DNA of 64,000 nucleotides from Marinibacterium anthonyi (GCA_003217735.2 CP031585.1:1103501-1167500); one strand, 5' to 3'; shown: positions 7,051-17,213, counted from the first letter of the stretch. Numbers and translations are program-made. The notes: generated from the letters alone by a model not told the origin.

Positions 7051-8706
7051 TTACCGCGCGAACTTCTTGTATTTCAACCGCTTGGGCTCAAGCGCGTCCG
7101 GGCCGAGGCGACGCTTCTTGTCTTCCTCGTAATCCTCGAAGTTGCCTTCGAACCATTCCACGTGGCCCTCGCCTTCGAAGGCCAGGATATGCGTGCAGAT
7201 CCGGTCGAGGAAGAAACGATCGTGCGAGATCACCACGACGCAGCCGGCGAATTCGCTCAACGCGTCTTCCAGCGCCCGCAGCGTTTCCACGTCCAGGTCG
7301 TTGGTCGGTTCGTCGAGCAGCAGCACGTTGCCGCCGGCCTTCAGCAGCCGTGCCATGTGGACCCGGTTGCGTTCACCGCCCGACAGCTGGCCGACCTTCT
7401 TCTGCTGGTCGCCGCCCTTGAAGTTGAACGACGAGCAATAGGCGCGCGAATTGACCTGGGCATCGCCCAGCTCGATCACCTCGGCACCGCCGGAAATCGC
7501 TTCCCAGACGGTGTCGCCCGCGTTCAGGTCGTCGCGCGACTGGTCGACATAGGACAGGTCCACCGTGTCGCCGAATTCGACCGTGCCGGTGTCGGGCTGT
7601 TCCTGCCCGGTCAGCATGCGGAACAGCGTCGATTTACCCGCGCCGTTCGGCCCGATCACGCCGACGATGCCGCCGGGCGGCAGCGAAAACGTCAGATCCT
7701 CGATCAGCAGCTTGTCGCCATAGGCCTTGGTCAGGTGGTCGACCTCGATCACCTTGCCGCCCAGGCGCTGCGAGGCGGGAATGACGATCTGCGCGCGCGA
7801 GATCTTTTCGCGCTCGGACTGGTTGGCGAGGTCGTTGTAGGACTGGATCCGCGCCTTGGACTTGGCCTGGCGCGCCTTCTGGCCCTGCCGCATCCAGTCC
7901 AGTTCGCGTTCCAGCGTCTTCTGGCGCGACTTGTCCTCGCGCGCTTCCTGGGCCAGGCGCTTGGCCTTCTGTTCCAGCCAGGCGGAATAATTGCCCTCGT
8001 AGGGGATGCCCCGCCCGCGGTCGAGTTCCAGGATCCAGCTGGTGATGTCGTCCAGGAAGTAGCGGTCGTGGGTGACGATCAGGATCGTGCCCTTGTAGTC
8101 GATCAGGTGCTGTTGCAGCCAGGCGATGGTTTCCGCGTCCAGGTGGTTCGTCGGTTCGTCGAGCAGCAGCATTTCCGGCTGTTCCAGCAGCAGCTTGCAC
8201 AGCGCCACGCGGCGCTTTTCACCGCCCGACAGCGTTGTCACGTCGGCATCGTCCGGCGGGCAGCGCAGCGCCTCGAGCGAGACGTCGATCTGGCTGTCGA
8301 GATCCCAGAGGTTCTCGCTGTCGATCTTGTCCTGCAGTTCGGCCATCTCGTCGGCGGTTTCGTCGGAATAGTTCATCGCCACTTCGTTGTAGCGGTCCAG
8401 GATGGCCTTCTTTTCGGCCACGCCCAGCATGACGTTCTCGCGCACGGTCAGGTTGGGATCCAGCTCGGGTTCCTGCGGCAGGTATCCGACCTTGGCGCCC
8501 TCGGCGGCCCAGGCCTCGCCCGAGAAATCCTTGTCGATGCCGGCCATGATGCGCATCAGCGTCGATTTACCGGAGCCGTTGACCCCCACGACACCGATCT
8601 TGACGCCGGGCAGGAAGCTCAGGCGGATGTTCTCGAAACACTTCTTGCCTCCGGGGTAGGTCTTGGAGACACCGTCCATGTGATAGACGTACTGATAGGC
8701 GGCCAT
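7051..8706 (-). CDS. ettA: Energy-dependent translational throttle protein EttA (ABC-F ATPase)
   Basis: 551 residues, close to the 555 of E. coli EttA, with the characteristic N-terminus (YQYVYHMDGVSKTYPGGKK). Two ABC domains without membrane segments: Walker A GVNGSGKST and GPNGAGKST, signatures LSGGEKRR and LSGGERNR, Walker B LLLDEPTNHLD and LLLDEPTNDLD. An arm/linker segment rich in K/R/Q lies between them. ABC-F proteins bind the ribosomal E site and gate elongation according to ATP/ADP. The frame extends about 117 codons upstream in Pro/Arg-rich low-complexity sequence; the ATG at 8706 matches the family start. Confidence 0.96.
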   Translation of the reverse strand: MAAYQYVYHMDGVSKTYPGGKKCFENIRLSFLPGVKIGVVGVNGSGKSTLMRIMAGIDKDFSGEAWAAEGAKVGYLPQEPELDPNLTVRENVMLGVAEKKAILDRYNEVAMNYSDETADEMAELQDKIDSENLWDLDSQIDVSLEALRCPPDDADVTTLSGGEKRRVALCKLLLEQPEMLLLDEPTNHLDAETIAWLQQHLIDYKGTILIVTHDRYFLDDITSWILELDRGRGIPYEGNYSAWLEQKAKRLAQEAREDKSRQKTLERELDWMRQGQKARQAKSKARIQSYNDLANQSEREKISRAQIVIPASQRLGGKVIEVDHLTKAYGDKLLIEDLTFSLPPGGIVGVIGPNGAGKSTLFRMLTGQEQPDTGTVEFGDTVDLSYVDQSRDDLNAGDTVWEAISGGAEVIELGDAQVNSRAYCSSFNFKGGDQQKKVGQLSGGERNRVHMARLLKAGGNVLLLDEPTNDLDVETLRALEDALSEFAGCVVVISHDRFFLDRICTHILAFEGEGHVEWFEGNFEDYEEDKKRRLGPDALEPKRLKYKKFAR

Positions 8707-9078
8707 GGCTGAGTACTCGCGTGTTCGGGAAAGTTGCGCCGATATAGTCGGAACAGCCGGCAAGGGCAATGCGGGGCGGCAGTGCGGGACCTGTGGGAGA
8801 GGCGCGCCCGGACGGTGCATTTCAAGGGCGGGCGGGGGGCGATGGGGGCGGATCGGCGGTGACATGCGCCGTGGCGGAGCCGTTGGCCGAACGGGGCGCG
8901 TGTGCCGTGGCGCGGCGTTCGCGATCAGGTCGGGGGCTGGTGCGGACGGCGGGGGCGGATGCGGTGTAACCGACCGATCAACTGGGCGATCAACTGGGCG
9001 ATCAACCGGGCGAAAATCGAACCGAAGCGGATCGCGCGCGATTGACTTGGGCGGCATTCCTGCCGCAGATCAGGCGCG
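8707..9078. other. Intergenic region with a 12-bp tandem repeat
   Basis: No supportable gene between the divergent ettA and nadD starts. At 8976-9011 there are three head-to-tail copies of GATCAACTGGGC (8976, 8988 and 9000; the third has one C for T). The 12-bp period is unlikely to be coding here. It may reflect replication slippage or a regulator-binding array. Confidence 0.6.
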
Positions 9079-9681
9079 ATGAAAGCCGGATTTCCCTTTC
9101 TGCGCCCGGGCATGGCCGTCGGGCTGCTGGGTGGATCGTTCGATCCGCCCCATGCCGCGCATGTGCATATCACCCGCGAGGCGCTGCGTGCCTTCGGGCT
9201 GGACCGGGCCTGGTGGCTGGTGTCGCCGGGCAATCCGCTGAAGGCGCGGGGGCCCGCGCCGATTGCCGCGCGGATGCAGGCGGCGCGCGATATCATGGGC
9301 GATCCGCGGGTCACGGTGACGGACATCGAATGCCGCCTGGGCACCCGCGTCACCGCCGAGACCATCCACGCCCTGCAGGAACTGTACCCGGGCGTGCGGT
9401 TCGTGTGGCTGATGGGGGCGGACAACCTGGCGGCGTTCCACAAGTGGCGCGACTGGCGGTTCATCATGGAAAACGTCCCTGTCGGCGTGCTGGCGCGGCC
9501 GCGCGACCGCATTTCGGCCCGGATGTCGCCGGCGGCGCGGATCTATCAGCGCTATCGCCTTGCGGCGTCGGAGAGCCGGCTGCTGGCCCGGTCGATCCCG
9601 CCGGCCTGGTGTTTCGTCAACGTGCCGATGATGGATATCTCGTCGACCGAAATTCGTGCGCGGGGCGACTGGCAGGCCTGA
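9079..9681 (+). CDS. nadD: Nicotinate-nucleotide adenylyltransferase
   Basis: 200 residues. Converts nicotinate mononucleotide and ATP to nicotinate adenine dinucleotide in NAD synthesis. Nucleotidyltransferase signature [17 protein letters not shown]; the usual HxGH is HAAH here, with both His kept. Also [19 protein letters not shown] and the C-terminal [10 protein letters not shown]. Standard NadD length. Confidence 0.95.
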   Translation: MKAGFPFLRPGMAVGLLGGSFDPPHAAHVHITREALRAFGLDRAWWLVSPGNPLKARGPAPIAARMQAARDIMGDPRVTVTDIECRLGTRVTAETIHALQELYPGVRFVWLMGADNLAAFHKWRDWRFIMENVPVGVLARPRDRISARMSPAARIYQRYRLAASESRLLARSIPPAWCFVNVPMMDISSTEIRARGDWQA

Positions 9682-9749
9682 CGCAGGCGCCCCCCGGGTC
9701 ACGGTGTTTTTGGTTGTCGGGCGTTGATTGCTCCTGCTAATTGACGCGC

Positions 9750-11261
9750 ATGAAAACACGTGTCTCCCGGCGGTTTGCCCTGGCAGGAGGGGCGGCGCTG
9801 GCCTTTACCGGGCCGGCCTTGGCCAACGCACCCGAACGCTCGCTTCTGCCTGTCGCGCGCGGCGACAACCTGAAGGCCATCGCACTTGGCGGGGTGGAAA
9901 CCCTGGTCGCCAGGTACAACCTGACCGGCACGGTCGGGCTGGCGGTGGCCGATGTGAAATCCGGCCTGATGCTGGAAGATCTGAATCCCACGACGGGCCT
10001 GCCTCCGGCCAGCGTGACCAAGTCGCTGACATCGCTTTACGCGCTGGACGCCCTGGGCCCCGATCACCGGTTCCAGACCCGGCTGATGGCGCGCGGCCCG
10101 GTCGAGGACGGGGTGCTGAAAGGCGATCTGATCCTGCTGGGCGGCGGCGATCCGACGCTGGATACCGACGGGCTGGCGACCCTGGCGGCGAATCTCAAGG
10201 CGAAGGGCGTGCGCGAAGTGCGGGGCAATTTTATCGTCGACGAGGGCGCGTTGCCCTATGTGCGCACGATCGATCCGGAACAGCTGCCGCATCTGAGCTA
10301 CAGCCCGGCGGTGTCGGGGATCGCGCTGAACTTCAACCGGGTGCATTTCGAATGGCATCGTGGCGGGCCGTCGGGCTACACGGTGCAGATGGACGCACGC
10401 GCCTCGCGGTTCCGGCCCGACGTGGTGGTGGCGCGGATGCAGGTCGAGGACCGGTCGCTGCCGGTCTACACCTATGAAGACCACGACGGGGTCGATGACT
10501 GGACCGTGGCGCGCGGCGCGCTTGGCGATGGCGGGTCACGCTGGCTGCCGGTGCGCCGACCCGGGGCCTATGCGGGCGACGTGTTCCGCACGCTGGCGCG
10601 GTCGAACGGGATCGTGCTGAAGGAGGCGCAGGTCTGGAGCGGGCTGACTGTCGGCAAATCGACGGGCACGACGGAGCTTGTGTCGCTGAGTTCGGCGCCG
10701 CTGACCGAGGTGCTGCGCGAGATGCTGAAGTATTCGACCAACCTGACCGCCGAGATGGTGGGCCTGTCGGCGACGATCGCGCGGGGCGGTCAGCCGCAGA
10801 CGCTGGCGGAATCGGCGGCGCAGATGAGCGCCTGGGCCAAGGAGACCTTTGGGACCACCGGCAGCGAGCTGGTGGATCATTCGGGCCTGGGCGTCGACAA
10901 CCGGATGACCGCGCGCGACCTGACGCTGGCGCTGGTAGAGGTGCGCCGGGCCGGCGTGCTGCGCCCGCTGCTGAAGCATATCGCGCTTTACGACGACAAC
11001 GGGCGGACGGTCAGCGACAAGGAAATCAAGGTGAACGCCAAGACCGGAACGTTGTTCTTCGTCTCGGCGCTGGCCGGGTTCATGACGGCGCATGACGGCA
11101 CCGAACTGGCCTTTGCGATCTTTACCGCTGACGTTGATCGGCGGGCGAAGGCGGTGATTGCCGGCGATGAACGCCCGCCCGGGGCACGCGGCTGGAACGG
11201 CCAGTCCAAGCGGATGCAGCAGGCGCTGATCGAACGCTGGAACGTGCTATACGGCACCTGA
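9750..11261 (+). CDS. dacB: D-alanyl-D-alanine carboxypeptidase/endopeptidase (PBP4 family)
   Basis: 503 residues, periplasmic peptidase that trims or cleaves peptidoglycan crosslinks (family S13). The signal sequence has a Tat-like SRRFALAGGAA. Active-site motifs: SVTK with nucleophile Ser88, the SxN element in YSTNLTAEM and KTG in AKTGTLFF. The ATG at 9750 is preferred over the in-frame TTG at 9741. Followed by a 23-bp perfect hairpin. Confidence 0.94.
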   Translation: MKTRVSRRFALAGGAALAFTGPALANAPERSLLPVARGDNLKAIALGGVETLVARYNLTGTVGLAVADVKSGLMLEDLNPTTGLPPASVTKSLTSLYALDALGPDHRFQTRLMARGPVEDGVLKGDLILLGGGDPTLDTDGLATLAANLKAKGVREVRGNFIVDEGALPYVRTIDPEQLPHLSYSPAVSGIALNFNRVHFEWHRGGPSGYTVQMDARASRFRPDVVVARMQVEDRSLPVYTYEDHDGVDDWTVARGALGDGGSRWLPVRRPGAYAGDVFRTLARSNGIVLKEAQVWSGLTVGKSTGTTELVSLSSAPLTEVLREMLKYSTNLTAEMVGLSATIARGGQPQTLAESAAQMSAWAKETFGTTGSELVDHSGLGVDNRMTARDLTLALVEVRRAGVLRPLLKHIALYDDNGRTVSDKEIKVNAKTGTLFFVSALAGFMTAHDGTELAFAIFTADVDRRAKAVIAGDERPPGARGWNGQSKRMQQALIERWNVLYGT

Positions 11262-11267
11262 GGGGCG

Positions 11268-11324
11268 CGCCCGGCCGCGCCTCGAAAGCGCCCGCCCGCC
11301 CCGCTTTCGAGGCGCGGCCGGGCG
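11268..11324. terminator. 23-bp perfect inverted repeat between convergent genes
   Basis: Arms 11268-11290 and 11302-11324 pair without a mismatch (left arm ends CCTCGAAAGCG, right arm starts CGCTTTCGAGG) around an 11-nt C-rich loop. Located between the stops of dacB (+) and the TerB-like gene (-). Probably a bidirectional terminator, though there is no T-run and the stem is unusually long. Confidence 0.7.
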
Positions 11325-11354
11325 GTTCATCCGGTCCGGATCAGGTTGGGTAAG

Positions 11355-11777
11355 TCAGGTCAGATGACGGGCCCGGGCGCCGCGTTCGATGGCGGCGGCG
11401 TGCAGGCGGTCGATGTTCAGTTCGTAGCGCATTTCTTCCAGCAGGCGCAGTTCGGTTTCCGCCAGCGTCCCATCGGCGGCGGCCACGTCGCAGGCCAGCG
11501 CATAGGCGGTTTCGTTCAGCCGGTCGGGCAGGAAGTCGCGGATCAGGCCGAACAGCGCATCCAGCCCGTCTTCCTGTTCGAACAGGTCGAAGACGATCTG
11601 GGTGACCGTGTTCATCCGGTCGATGTCGTAATCGGCGAACACCGGCAGCATGTTGACCGACGACTGGATCTTGACCAGTTCGGCGGTGCGGATGTTTTCG
11701 TCGGAGGCCGAGATGGCCACCATCAGGGCCACAAGGCAATCCTGTGCGCTCAGTACGTTGTCTTCGGTCTGGGTCAC
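11355..11777 (-). CDS. TerB-like (tellurite-resistance/DjlA N-domain fold) protein
   Basis: 140 residues, all-helical and acidic: LSAQDCLVALMVAISASDENIRTAEL, then YALACDVAAADGTLAETELRLLEEM. The repeated pattern of a helix followed by an acidic D/E-N/G loop is typical of TerB domains, which may bind metal. A GTG start at 11777 is chosen because AAGGAAG lies upstream; the longer frame would enter the lysS region on the other strand. Function not established. Confidence 0.8.
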   Translation of the reverse strand: MTQTEDNVLSAQDCLVALMVAISASDENIRTAELVKIQSSVNMLPVFADYDIDRMNTVTQIVFDLFEQEDGLDALFGLIRDFLPDRLNETAYALACDVAAADGTLAETELRLLEEMRYELNIDRLHAAAIERGARARHLT

Positions 11778-11904
11778 GGAATGATCTTCCTTTGTGGTGT
11801 GCTGATTTCCGGCGCAAAATATTGACGCCCGCCCGGGCTTACAATAGGCAAGCCGCGCTGCCGCGGAAGGGATTCCTGCGGCCCTTTTTCCATTGGAGAC
11901 CATC

Positions 11905-13479
11905 ATGTCCGAATTGCGCGATGCCGCACTTGCTTCCAAAGCCTGGCCTTTCGAAGAAGCGCGTCGGCTGCTGAAACGGTATGAAAAGAAGCCTCCGGAG
12001 AAGGGATACGTGCTGTTCGAGACGGGCTATGGCCCGTCCGGCCTGCCCCATATCGGCACCTTTGGCGAGGTGCTGCGCACCACGATGATCCGCCGCGCGT
12101 TTGAAGTGATCAGCGACATCCCGACGCGGCTGATCTGTTTTTCGGACGACATGGACGGGATGCGCAAGATCCCCGGCAACGTTCCCCACCAGGAGCGGCT
12201 GAAGGAAGACATCCAGAAGCCGCTGACCAGCGTCTTCGACCCGTTCGAGGAATTCGAGAGCTTTGGCCATCACAACAACGCCATGCTGCGGCGGTTCCTG
12301 GACACCTTCGGGTTCGAATACGAATTCTATTCGGCGACCGAATTCTACAAGTCGGGCCAGTTCGACGAGGTCCTGAAGCGCGCTGTCGACAAGTACGACG
12401 ACGTGATGAAGGTGATGCTGAAGTCGCTGCGCGAGGAGCGTCAGCAGACCTATTCGATCTTCCTGCCGATCCATCCGGAAACCGGGCGGGTGCTGTACGT
12501 GCCGATGAAGTCGGTCAACAAGGATGATTACACGATCACCTTCGACGACGAGACGGGGCGCGAATGGACCCTGCCGGTGACGGGCGGCAACGTGAAGCTG
12601 CAGTGGAAGCCGGATTTCGGCGCCCGCTGGGCGGCGCTGGACGTCGATTTCGAGATGTATGGCAAGGATCACAGCACCAACACGCCGATCTACGACCGGA
12701 TCTGCGAGATCCTGGGCGGCAAGAAGCCGGAGCATTTCACCTATGAGTTGTTCCTGGACGACAAGGGGCAGAAGATTTCCAAGTCGTCGGGCAACGGGAT
12801 TTCGATCGACGAATGGCTGACCTATGCGTCCACGGAATCGCTGTCGTATTTCATGTACGGCAAGCCGAAGACGGCGAAACGGATGTATTTCGACGTGATC
12901 CCGCGCGCGATGGACGAATATCACCAGCAGCTGCGCGCCTATGCGGACCAGGATGACAAGGGGCGGCTGGCGAACCCGGTGTTCCATATTCACGGCCACA
13001 ATGTGCCGGTGTCCGACCTGGTGGTGCCGTTTTCCATGCTGCTGAACCTGGCGTCGGTGTCGGGCGCCGAGGACAAGGAAACGCTGTGGGGGTTCATCCG
13101 GCGCTATGCGCCCGAAGCCAGCCCCGAGGGCAATCCGCAGATGGACCAGGCCGTGGGCTTTGCGGTGCGCTACTACAACGATTTCGTCAAACCCGGAAAG
13201 GTGTTCCGGGCGCCGACGGAAGAGGAGCGGGTGGCCCTGGAAGAGCTGCGTGATGCGCTGAAGGTCTATGACGGGCCGCTGGACGACGAGGCGCTGCAAT
13301 CGGTGGTCTATGCCGTCGGGCGCGACAAGTTCGATCCGCTGCGCAACTGGTTCACGGCGCTGTACGAGGTGCTGCTGGGCGCGAGCCAGGGACCGCGTTT
13401 TGGCGGGTTCATCGCGCTTTACGGGGTGGACGAAACCGTGAAGTTGATCGACCAGGCGCTGGCGGGCGAGCTGGTCTGA
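11905..13479 (+). CDS. lysS: Lysyl-tRNA synthetase, class I
   Basis: 524 residues. Class I LysRS (archaeal type, also found in alphaproteobacteria and spirochaetes) charges tRNA-Lys. HIGH-like motif [10 protein letters not shown] near residue 48 and KMSKS-like KISKSSGN near residue 291, with the helical anticodon-binding domain toward the C-terminus. ATG at 11905 (MSELRD) is preferred over the in-frame TTG at 11893, which overlaps the likely ribosome-binding site. No class II LysRS is seen in the window. Confidence 0.96.
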   Translation: MSELRDAALASKAWPFEEARRLLKRYEKKPPEKGYVLFETGYGPSGLPHIGTFGEVLRTTMIRRAFEVISDIPTRLICFSDDMDGMRKIPGNVPHQERLKEDIQKPLTSVFDPFEEFESFGHHNNAMLRRFLDTFGFEYEFYSATEFYKSGQFDEVLKRAVDKYDDVMKVMLKSLREERQQTYSIFLPIHPETGRVLYVPMKSVNKDDYTITFDDETGREWTLPVTGGNVKLQWKPDFGARWAALDVDFEMYGKDHSTNTPIYDRICEILGGKKPEHFTYELFLDDKGQKISKSSGNGISIDEWLTYASTESLSYFMYGKPKTAKRMYFDVIPRAMDEYHQQLRAYADQDDKGRLANPVFHIHGHNVPVSDLVVPFSMLLNLASVSGAEDKETLWGFIRRYAPEASPEGNPQMDQAVGFAVRYYNDFVKPGKVFRAPTEEERVALEELRDALKVYDGPLDDEALQSVVYAVGRDKFDPLRNWFTALYEVLLGASQGPRFGGFIALYGVDETVKLIDQALAGELV

Positions 13480-13513
13480 TTTCGGGGGCGGTCCCTGCCG
13501 CACGGGCGGGGGC

Positions 13514-13558
13514 CGTTTTCCGATGCGGAAAACGCCCGGAAAATTCTAATTTTCCGGG
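13514..13558. terminator. Two adjacent hairpins after lysS
   Basis: CGTTTTCCG-atg-CGGAAAACG (13514-13534) is directly followed by CCCGGAAAAT-tcta-ATTTTCCGGG (13535-13558), both perfect stems. Likely transcription end of lysS. Tandem perfect stems sharing a GGAAAA core suggest a duplicated unit. Confidence 0.65.
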
Positions 13559-13601
13559 GGCTTGTCACATAAGGTGCTCTGCTGTCTGATAGGTTCCTCG
13601 C

Positions 13602-14345
13602 ATGAGGCAGGCGCGGATGACGACCGGATACGAACCGCTGAACACGCTGAAACCGATCGTTTTCGGGGTCTGGCTGGTCGATGGGCCGTCGATCCGGTTC
13701 TACGGCGTGCCGTTTTCCACCCGGGCGACGATCGTCCGGCTGCAATCCGGGGAGTTGTGGGTGCATTCGCCCACACGGCTGACCCGGGGCCTGCAGGAAG
13801 AGCTGCACGAGCTGGGGCCGGTGAAGCACCTGATCGCGCCGAACTGGATCCATTACGCGTACCTGGGCGAATGGCAGGCGGCCTTTCCCGGGGTCACCAC
13901 CTGGGCCGCGCCGGGCGTCGTCAGCCGGGCCAGGGCGAAGGGGCTTGAGCTGCATGTCGACCACCGGCTGGGGCAGGATTCACCGGACGAATGGTGCGAA
14001 GAGATCGACCAGATGATCGTCGAGGGCAGTCCGACGCATCGCGAGGCGGTGTTCTTTCACCGTGCGACGAGGACGCTGATCCTGACCGACCTGATCGAGA
14101 ATTTCGAGGCCGGGAACGTGCCGCTGCTGATGTGGCCGCTGCTGAAGATGGCGGGCATCACCGACCCCGACGGGTCGATGCCGCGCGACATGCGGGCGAC
14201 GTTTCGCAATGGGCGGGACCAGCTGCGCGCCGCCGTGGTCGAGATGATCGGCTGGGCGCCGGAACGGGTTATCCTGGCGCATGGCCGCTGGTTCGAGAAA
14301 AACGGCACGGACGAACTGAAGCGGGCGTTTTCCTTCGTGCTTTGA
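13602..14345 (+). CDS. DUF4336 domain protein (metallo-beta-lactamase-like fold)
   Basis: 247 residues. The pattern WLVDGPSIRFYGVPFSTRATIVRL, LWVHSPTRL, VKHLIAPNWIHYAYLGEW and LILTDLIENF matches DUF4336 proteins, which resemble metallo-beta-lactamases but keep few canonical ligands (no HxHxDH). The late His in VILAHGRWF is typical. Cytosolic; no signal peptide. Another ATG at 13617 is possible. Function unknown. Confidence 0.75.
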   Translation: MRQARMTTGYEPLNTLKPIVFGVWLVDGPSIRFYGVPFSTRATIVRLQSGELWVHSPTRLTRGLQEELHELGPVKHLIAPNWIHYAYLGEWQAAFPGVTTWAAPGVVSRARAKGLELHVDHRLGQDSPDEWCEEIDQMIVEGSPTHREAVFFHRATRTLILTDLIENFEAGNVPLLMWPLLKMAGITDPDGSMPRDMRATFRNGRDQLRAAVVEMIGWAPERVILAHGRWFEKNGTDELKRAFSFVL

Positions 14346-14407
14346 CGGGCGCGCGGCGGGCGCTACCTTCCCTTGGGTCAATGTGATGATCGACGGGAGG
14401 GTTCGTC

Positions 14408-14809
14408 ATGAAGTCCTTGCTTTTGCCAATCGCGCTGGCGCTGCTGATCGCGGGCCCGCTGCGCGCCCAGGATGGCGACATCGAGGCCACGATCGGCGCT
14501 CAGCTGGATGCGTTCCGGGCGGATGCCTTCGACAAGGCCTTCGCCTTTGCCAGCCCGACGATCCAGGGCCTGTTCCGCACGCCCGAAACCTTTGGCGAGA
14601 TGGTGCGCAACGGCTATCCGATGGTCTGGCGGCCGGGGTCGGTGCGCTATCTGGACCTGCGCGACGACAACGGGCGGCTTCTGCAGCGGGTCGAGATCAC
14701 CGATGCCAAGGGCGCCACGCACCTGCTGGAATACGAGATGATCCGGCAGGACAATGCCTGGAAGATCAATGGCGTGCGGTTGCTGAAGGCGGACGGTCTG
14801 TCGGTCTGA
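14408..14809 (+). CDS. DUF4864 domain protein, exported
   Basis: 133 residues. A signal peptide (MKSLLLPIALALLIAGPLRAQ) is followed by an NTF2-like small domain: IGAQLDAFRADAFDKAFAFAS, LFRTPETFGEMVRNGYPMV and a closing strand GVRLLKADG. DUF4864 proteins are widespread in alphaproteobacteria and uncharacterised. GGGAGG precedes the ATG. Confidence 0.8.
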   Translation: MKSLLLPIALALLIAGPLRAQDGDIEATIGAQLDAFRADAFDKAFAFASPTIQGLFRTPETFGEMVRNGYPMVWRPGSVRYLDLRDDNGRLLQRVEITDAKGATHLLEYEMIRQDNAWKINGVRLLKADGLSV

Positions 14810-14927
14810 TCCGCCGTCGCGTTGCGCCGCCACCGTCACGGTGGGATCAGGGCGCGTTTACCCCTGGTTGATACTTCCCATCCCGCGTCCGGGGCCAGAC
14901 TGCGGCCCGCCAAGATAGGGGAATGGG

Positions 14928-17213
14928 ATGAACAAGGCAATCACCGACGGCGTGCTCTTTATGCCGACCGCGTTCGAGGACGGGCTGGACGTCTGGTCAA
15001 GCGGGGACGGCACGCCCGGTTCCGACACCTATGACGGGGCGTTCAATGCGGCCTATGTCCCGGCCGACCAGGATTTCGGCGGCTGCCTGGAGCTGCAGAA
15101 ATCCGATGCGACGCAGAAGCTGCGTTACATGGGCCAGACGCCGATCTATCCGGGCTGCTACCTGCAGGTGCGGGCACGGATCAAGGCGATCAGCGGCAAC
15201 CTTCCGGACGTGCGCATCGCCGGCTGGGCGGGGGCGTCGGGTGGGGCGCATGTGAACGGGCTGGTGGAAACCGGGCCGGTGACCACGCTGACCGATTACG
15301 GCGAGGTGGTCGAGGTGTCGGCCATTGTCGGCGTGGGATCGCGCGGCGGGGTCGACATGCCCTGGGGCACGGCGCCGGCCTATGGGCATTTCGGCATCGA
15401 CCTGACGGGCCCGAGCGGCGGCGTGGTGCGCATCGACGATATCGAGATCGAGGATGTGACGGTCTTTTTCCTGCGCGACATGATCAACGCGGTCGACGTG
15501 CGCGATTATGGCGCGGTGGGCGACGGGGTGAGCGACGACACCGATGCCTTCATCGCCGCCGACGCGGCCGCGCAGGGGCGCAAGGTGCTGGTGCCCACGG
15601 GGACCTATCGGCTGAACGGGACGGTGACCATCGACAACCCGGTGGAATTCGAGGGCACGATCGACATGCCCACGGACCAGATGCTGCTGCTGACCAAAAG
15701 CTTCGACCTGCCGACCTATATCCACGCCTTCGGCGACGAGGAGCTGGCGTTCAAGAAGGCGTTCCAGGCGCTGCTGAACAATGCCGATCACGAATCGCTG
15801 GACCTGGGCGGGCGCAAGATCGCCGTGAACGGGCCGATCGACATGCAGGCGGCGGTTCCCAACAAGACCAATTATGCCACCCGCCGGGTGATCCGCAACG
15901 GCCAGTTCGTGGCCGAGGCCAACGCGGCCTGGGACGACGAGGTGGTGACCTCGCAGGCGACCTATTCGACGTCGAGTTCGAAGGTGCTGACCAACGTGGT
16001 GAACGTGGCCAACGTGCCGGTGGGGGCAGTGGTGACCGGGTCAGGCGTGGGACGCGAGATCTATGTCACCGACAAGAACGTGGGCGCCGAAACCGTGACG
16101 CTGAGCGCGCCGCTGTACGATGCGGCGGGCACCCAGACCTTCACCTTCACGCGGTTCAAGTACCTGCTGGATTTCAGCGGTTTTTCCAAGCTGTCCAGGA
16201 TGACCCTGTCCGAGATCGAGCTGCAGCTGTCGGGCCGCTGTTCCGGTATCCTGCTGCCGCCCACGGGGCTGATCTTTCAGGTGCGCGACAGCTTCATCTC
16301 GGCGCCCAAGGATCGCGGGATTTCCTCGCACGGGACGGGGTGCCAGGGGATGCTGATCGACCGCTGCCAGTTCCTGACCAACGAAGACAACGTGGACGTG
16401 TCCGACCGCAAGTCCATCGCCATCAATACCAATGCCAACGACGTCAAGCTGCGCGACAACCGGGCGACCAAGTTCAAGCATTTCGCCCTGCTGGGCGGCG
16501 CGAATTCGGTGGTTCTGGGCAATCACTTCTTCCAGGGCGACGCGACCGCCGGCGGCGTGCGGTCGGCCGGGCTGGTGCTGTTCCAGCCGCATGTGTCGTC
16601 GGTGATCAGCGGGAACTACATCGACAATTGCTTCATCGAATGGACCAATGAACAGGATGCCTCGCCGGCGTTCACATCGGGCTATTCGTTCAGCGCGCTG
16701 TCGATCACCGAGAACGTGTTCCTGACCGGCGACGTGGCGCCCTGGTTCAGCTATATCGTGATCAAGCCCTACGGGGCGGGCCATTACGTCACCGGGCTGA
16801 ACGTGACGGGCAACAAGTTCCGGTCGCTTGAGGACAATATCGACCGGGTCGAACGGGTGGACACCAGCTTTGCCGATCTGAACTACGACCGGATGAAGGA
16901 CATCCATTTCACCGGCAATTCGTTCAACGCGGTCGATATGCAGGTGGCGAACCCGCTGCGTGTCAACCACGTGCAGGCCACGGCGGCGAATGTCTGGACC
17001 ATCGACACTGACGGGTTGCTGCCCTTCGAGGCCTGGACGCGCGGCGTGGTGAGCGTGACGGCGGTGGGCCCGGTCACCGATGCGGGGGGCGGGAAGGTCT
17101 ATACCATGCCCTACGTCAAGGCGAAGATCGGAACCAACAAGGACCAGGTGCAACTGGTCTGGTCCGAGAACGTGAAGGGTGAAGTCGATGTGCTGATCCG
17201 CATGGACGACTGA
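14928..17213 (+). CDS. Right-handed parallel beta-helix protein (pectate-lyase-3 / GH28-related), spike-like
   Basis: 761 residues without a signal peptide. The first 180 residues form a beta-sandwich-like ligand domain. The Pectate_lyase_3 entry motif VDVRDYGAVGDGVSDDTDAF lies near residue 188. A long beta-helix follows with repeated N-asparagine-ladder turns (SISGNYIDNCF-like: VISGNYIDN, SITENVFLTG, NVTGNKFRSL, HFTGNSFNAV), then a short capping domain. This fold occurs in polysaccharide lyases and phage tailspikes. Lack of a signal and the modular N-domain fit a virion- or GTA-type spike better than a secreted lyase, but no phage genes adjoin it. Ends one base before a convergent stop. Confidence 0.72.
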   Translation: MNKAITDGVLFMPTAFEDGLDVWSSGDGTPGSDTYDGAFNAAYVPADQDFGGCLELQKSDATQKLRYMGQTPIYPGCYLQVRARIKAISGNLPDVRIAGWAGASGGAHVNGLVETGPVTTLTDYGEVVEVSAIVGVGSRGGVDMPWGTAPAYGHFGIDLTGPSGGVVRIDDIEIEDVTVFFLRDMINAVDVRDYGAVGDGVSDDTDAFIAADAAAQGRKVLVPTGTYRLNGTVTIDNPVEFEGTIDMPTDQMLLLTKSFDLPTYIHAFGDEELAFKKAFQALLNNADHESLDLGGRKIAVNGPIDMQAAVPNKTNYATRRVIRNGQFVAEANAAWDDEVVTSQATYSTSSSKVLTNVVNVANVPVGAVVTGSGVGREIYVTDKNVGAETVTLSAPLYDAAGTQTFTFTRFKYLLDFSGFSKLSRMTLSEIELQLSGRCSGILLPPTGLIFQVRDSFISAPKDRGISSHGTGCQGMLIDRCQFLTNEDNVDVSDRKSIAINTNANDVKLRDNRATKFKHFALLGGANSVVLGNHFFQGDATAGGVRSAGLVLFQPHVSSVISGNYIDNCFIEWTNEQDASPAFTSGYSFSALSITENVFLTGDVAPWFSYIVIKPYGAGHYVTGLNVTGNKFRSLEDNIDRVERVDTSFADLNYDRMKDIHFTGNSFNAVDMQVANPLRVNHVQATAANVWTIDTDGLLPFEAWTRGVVSVTAVGPVTDAGGGKVYTMPYVKAKIGTNKDQVQLVWSENVKGEVDVLIRMDD

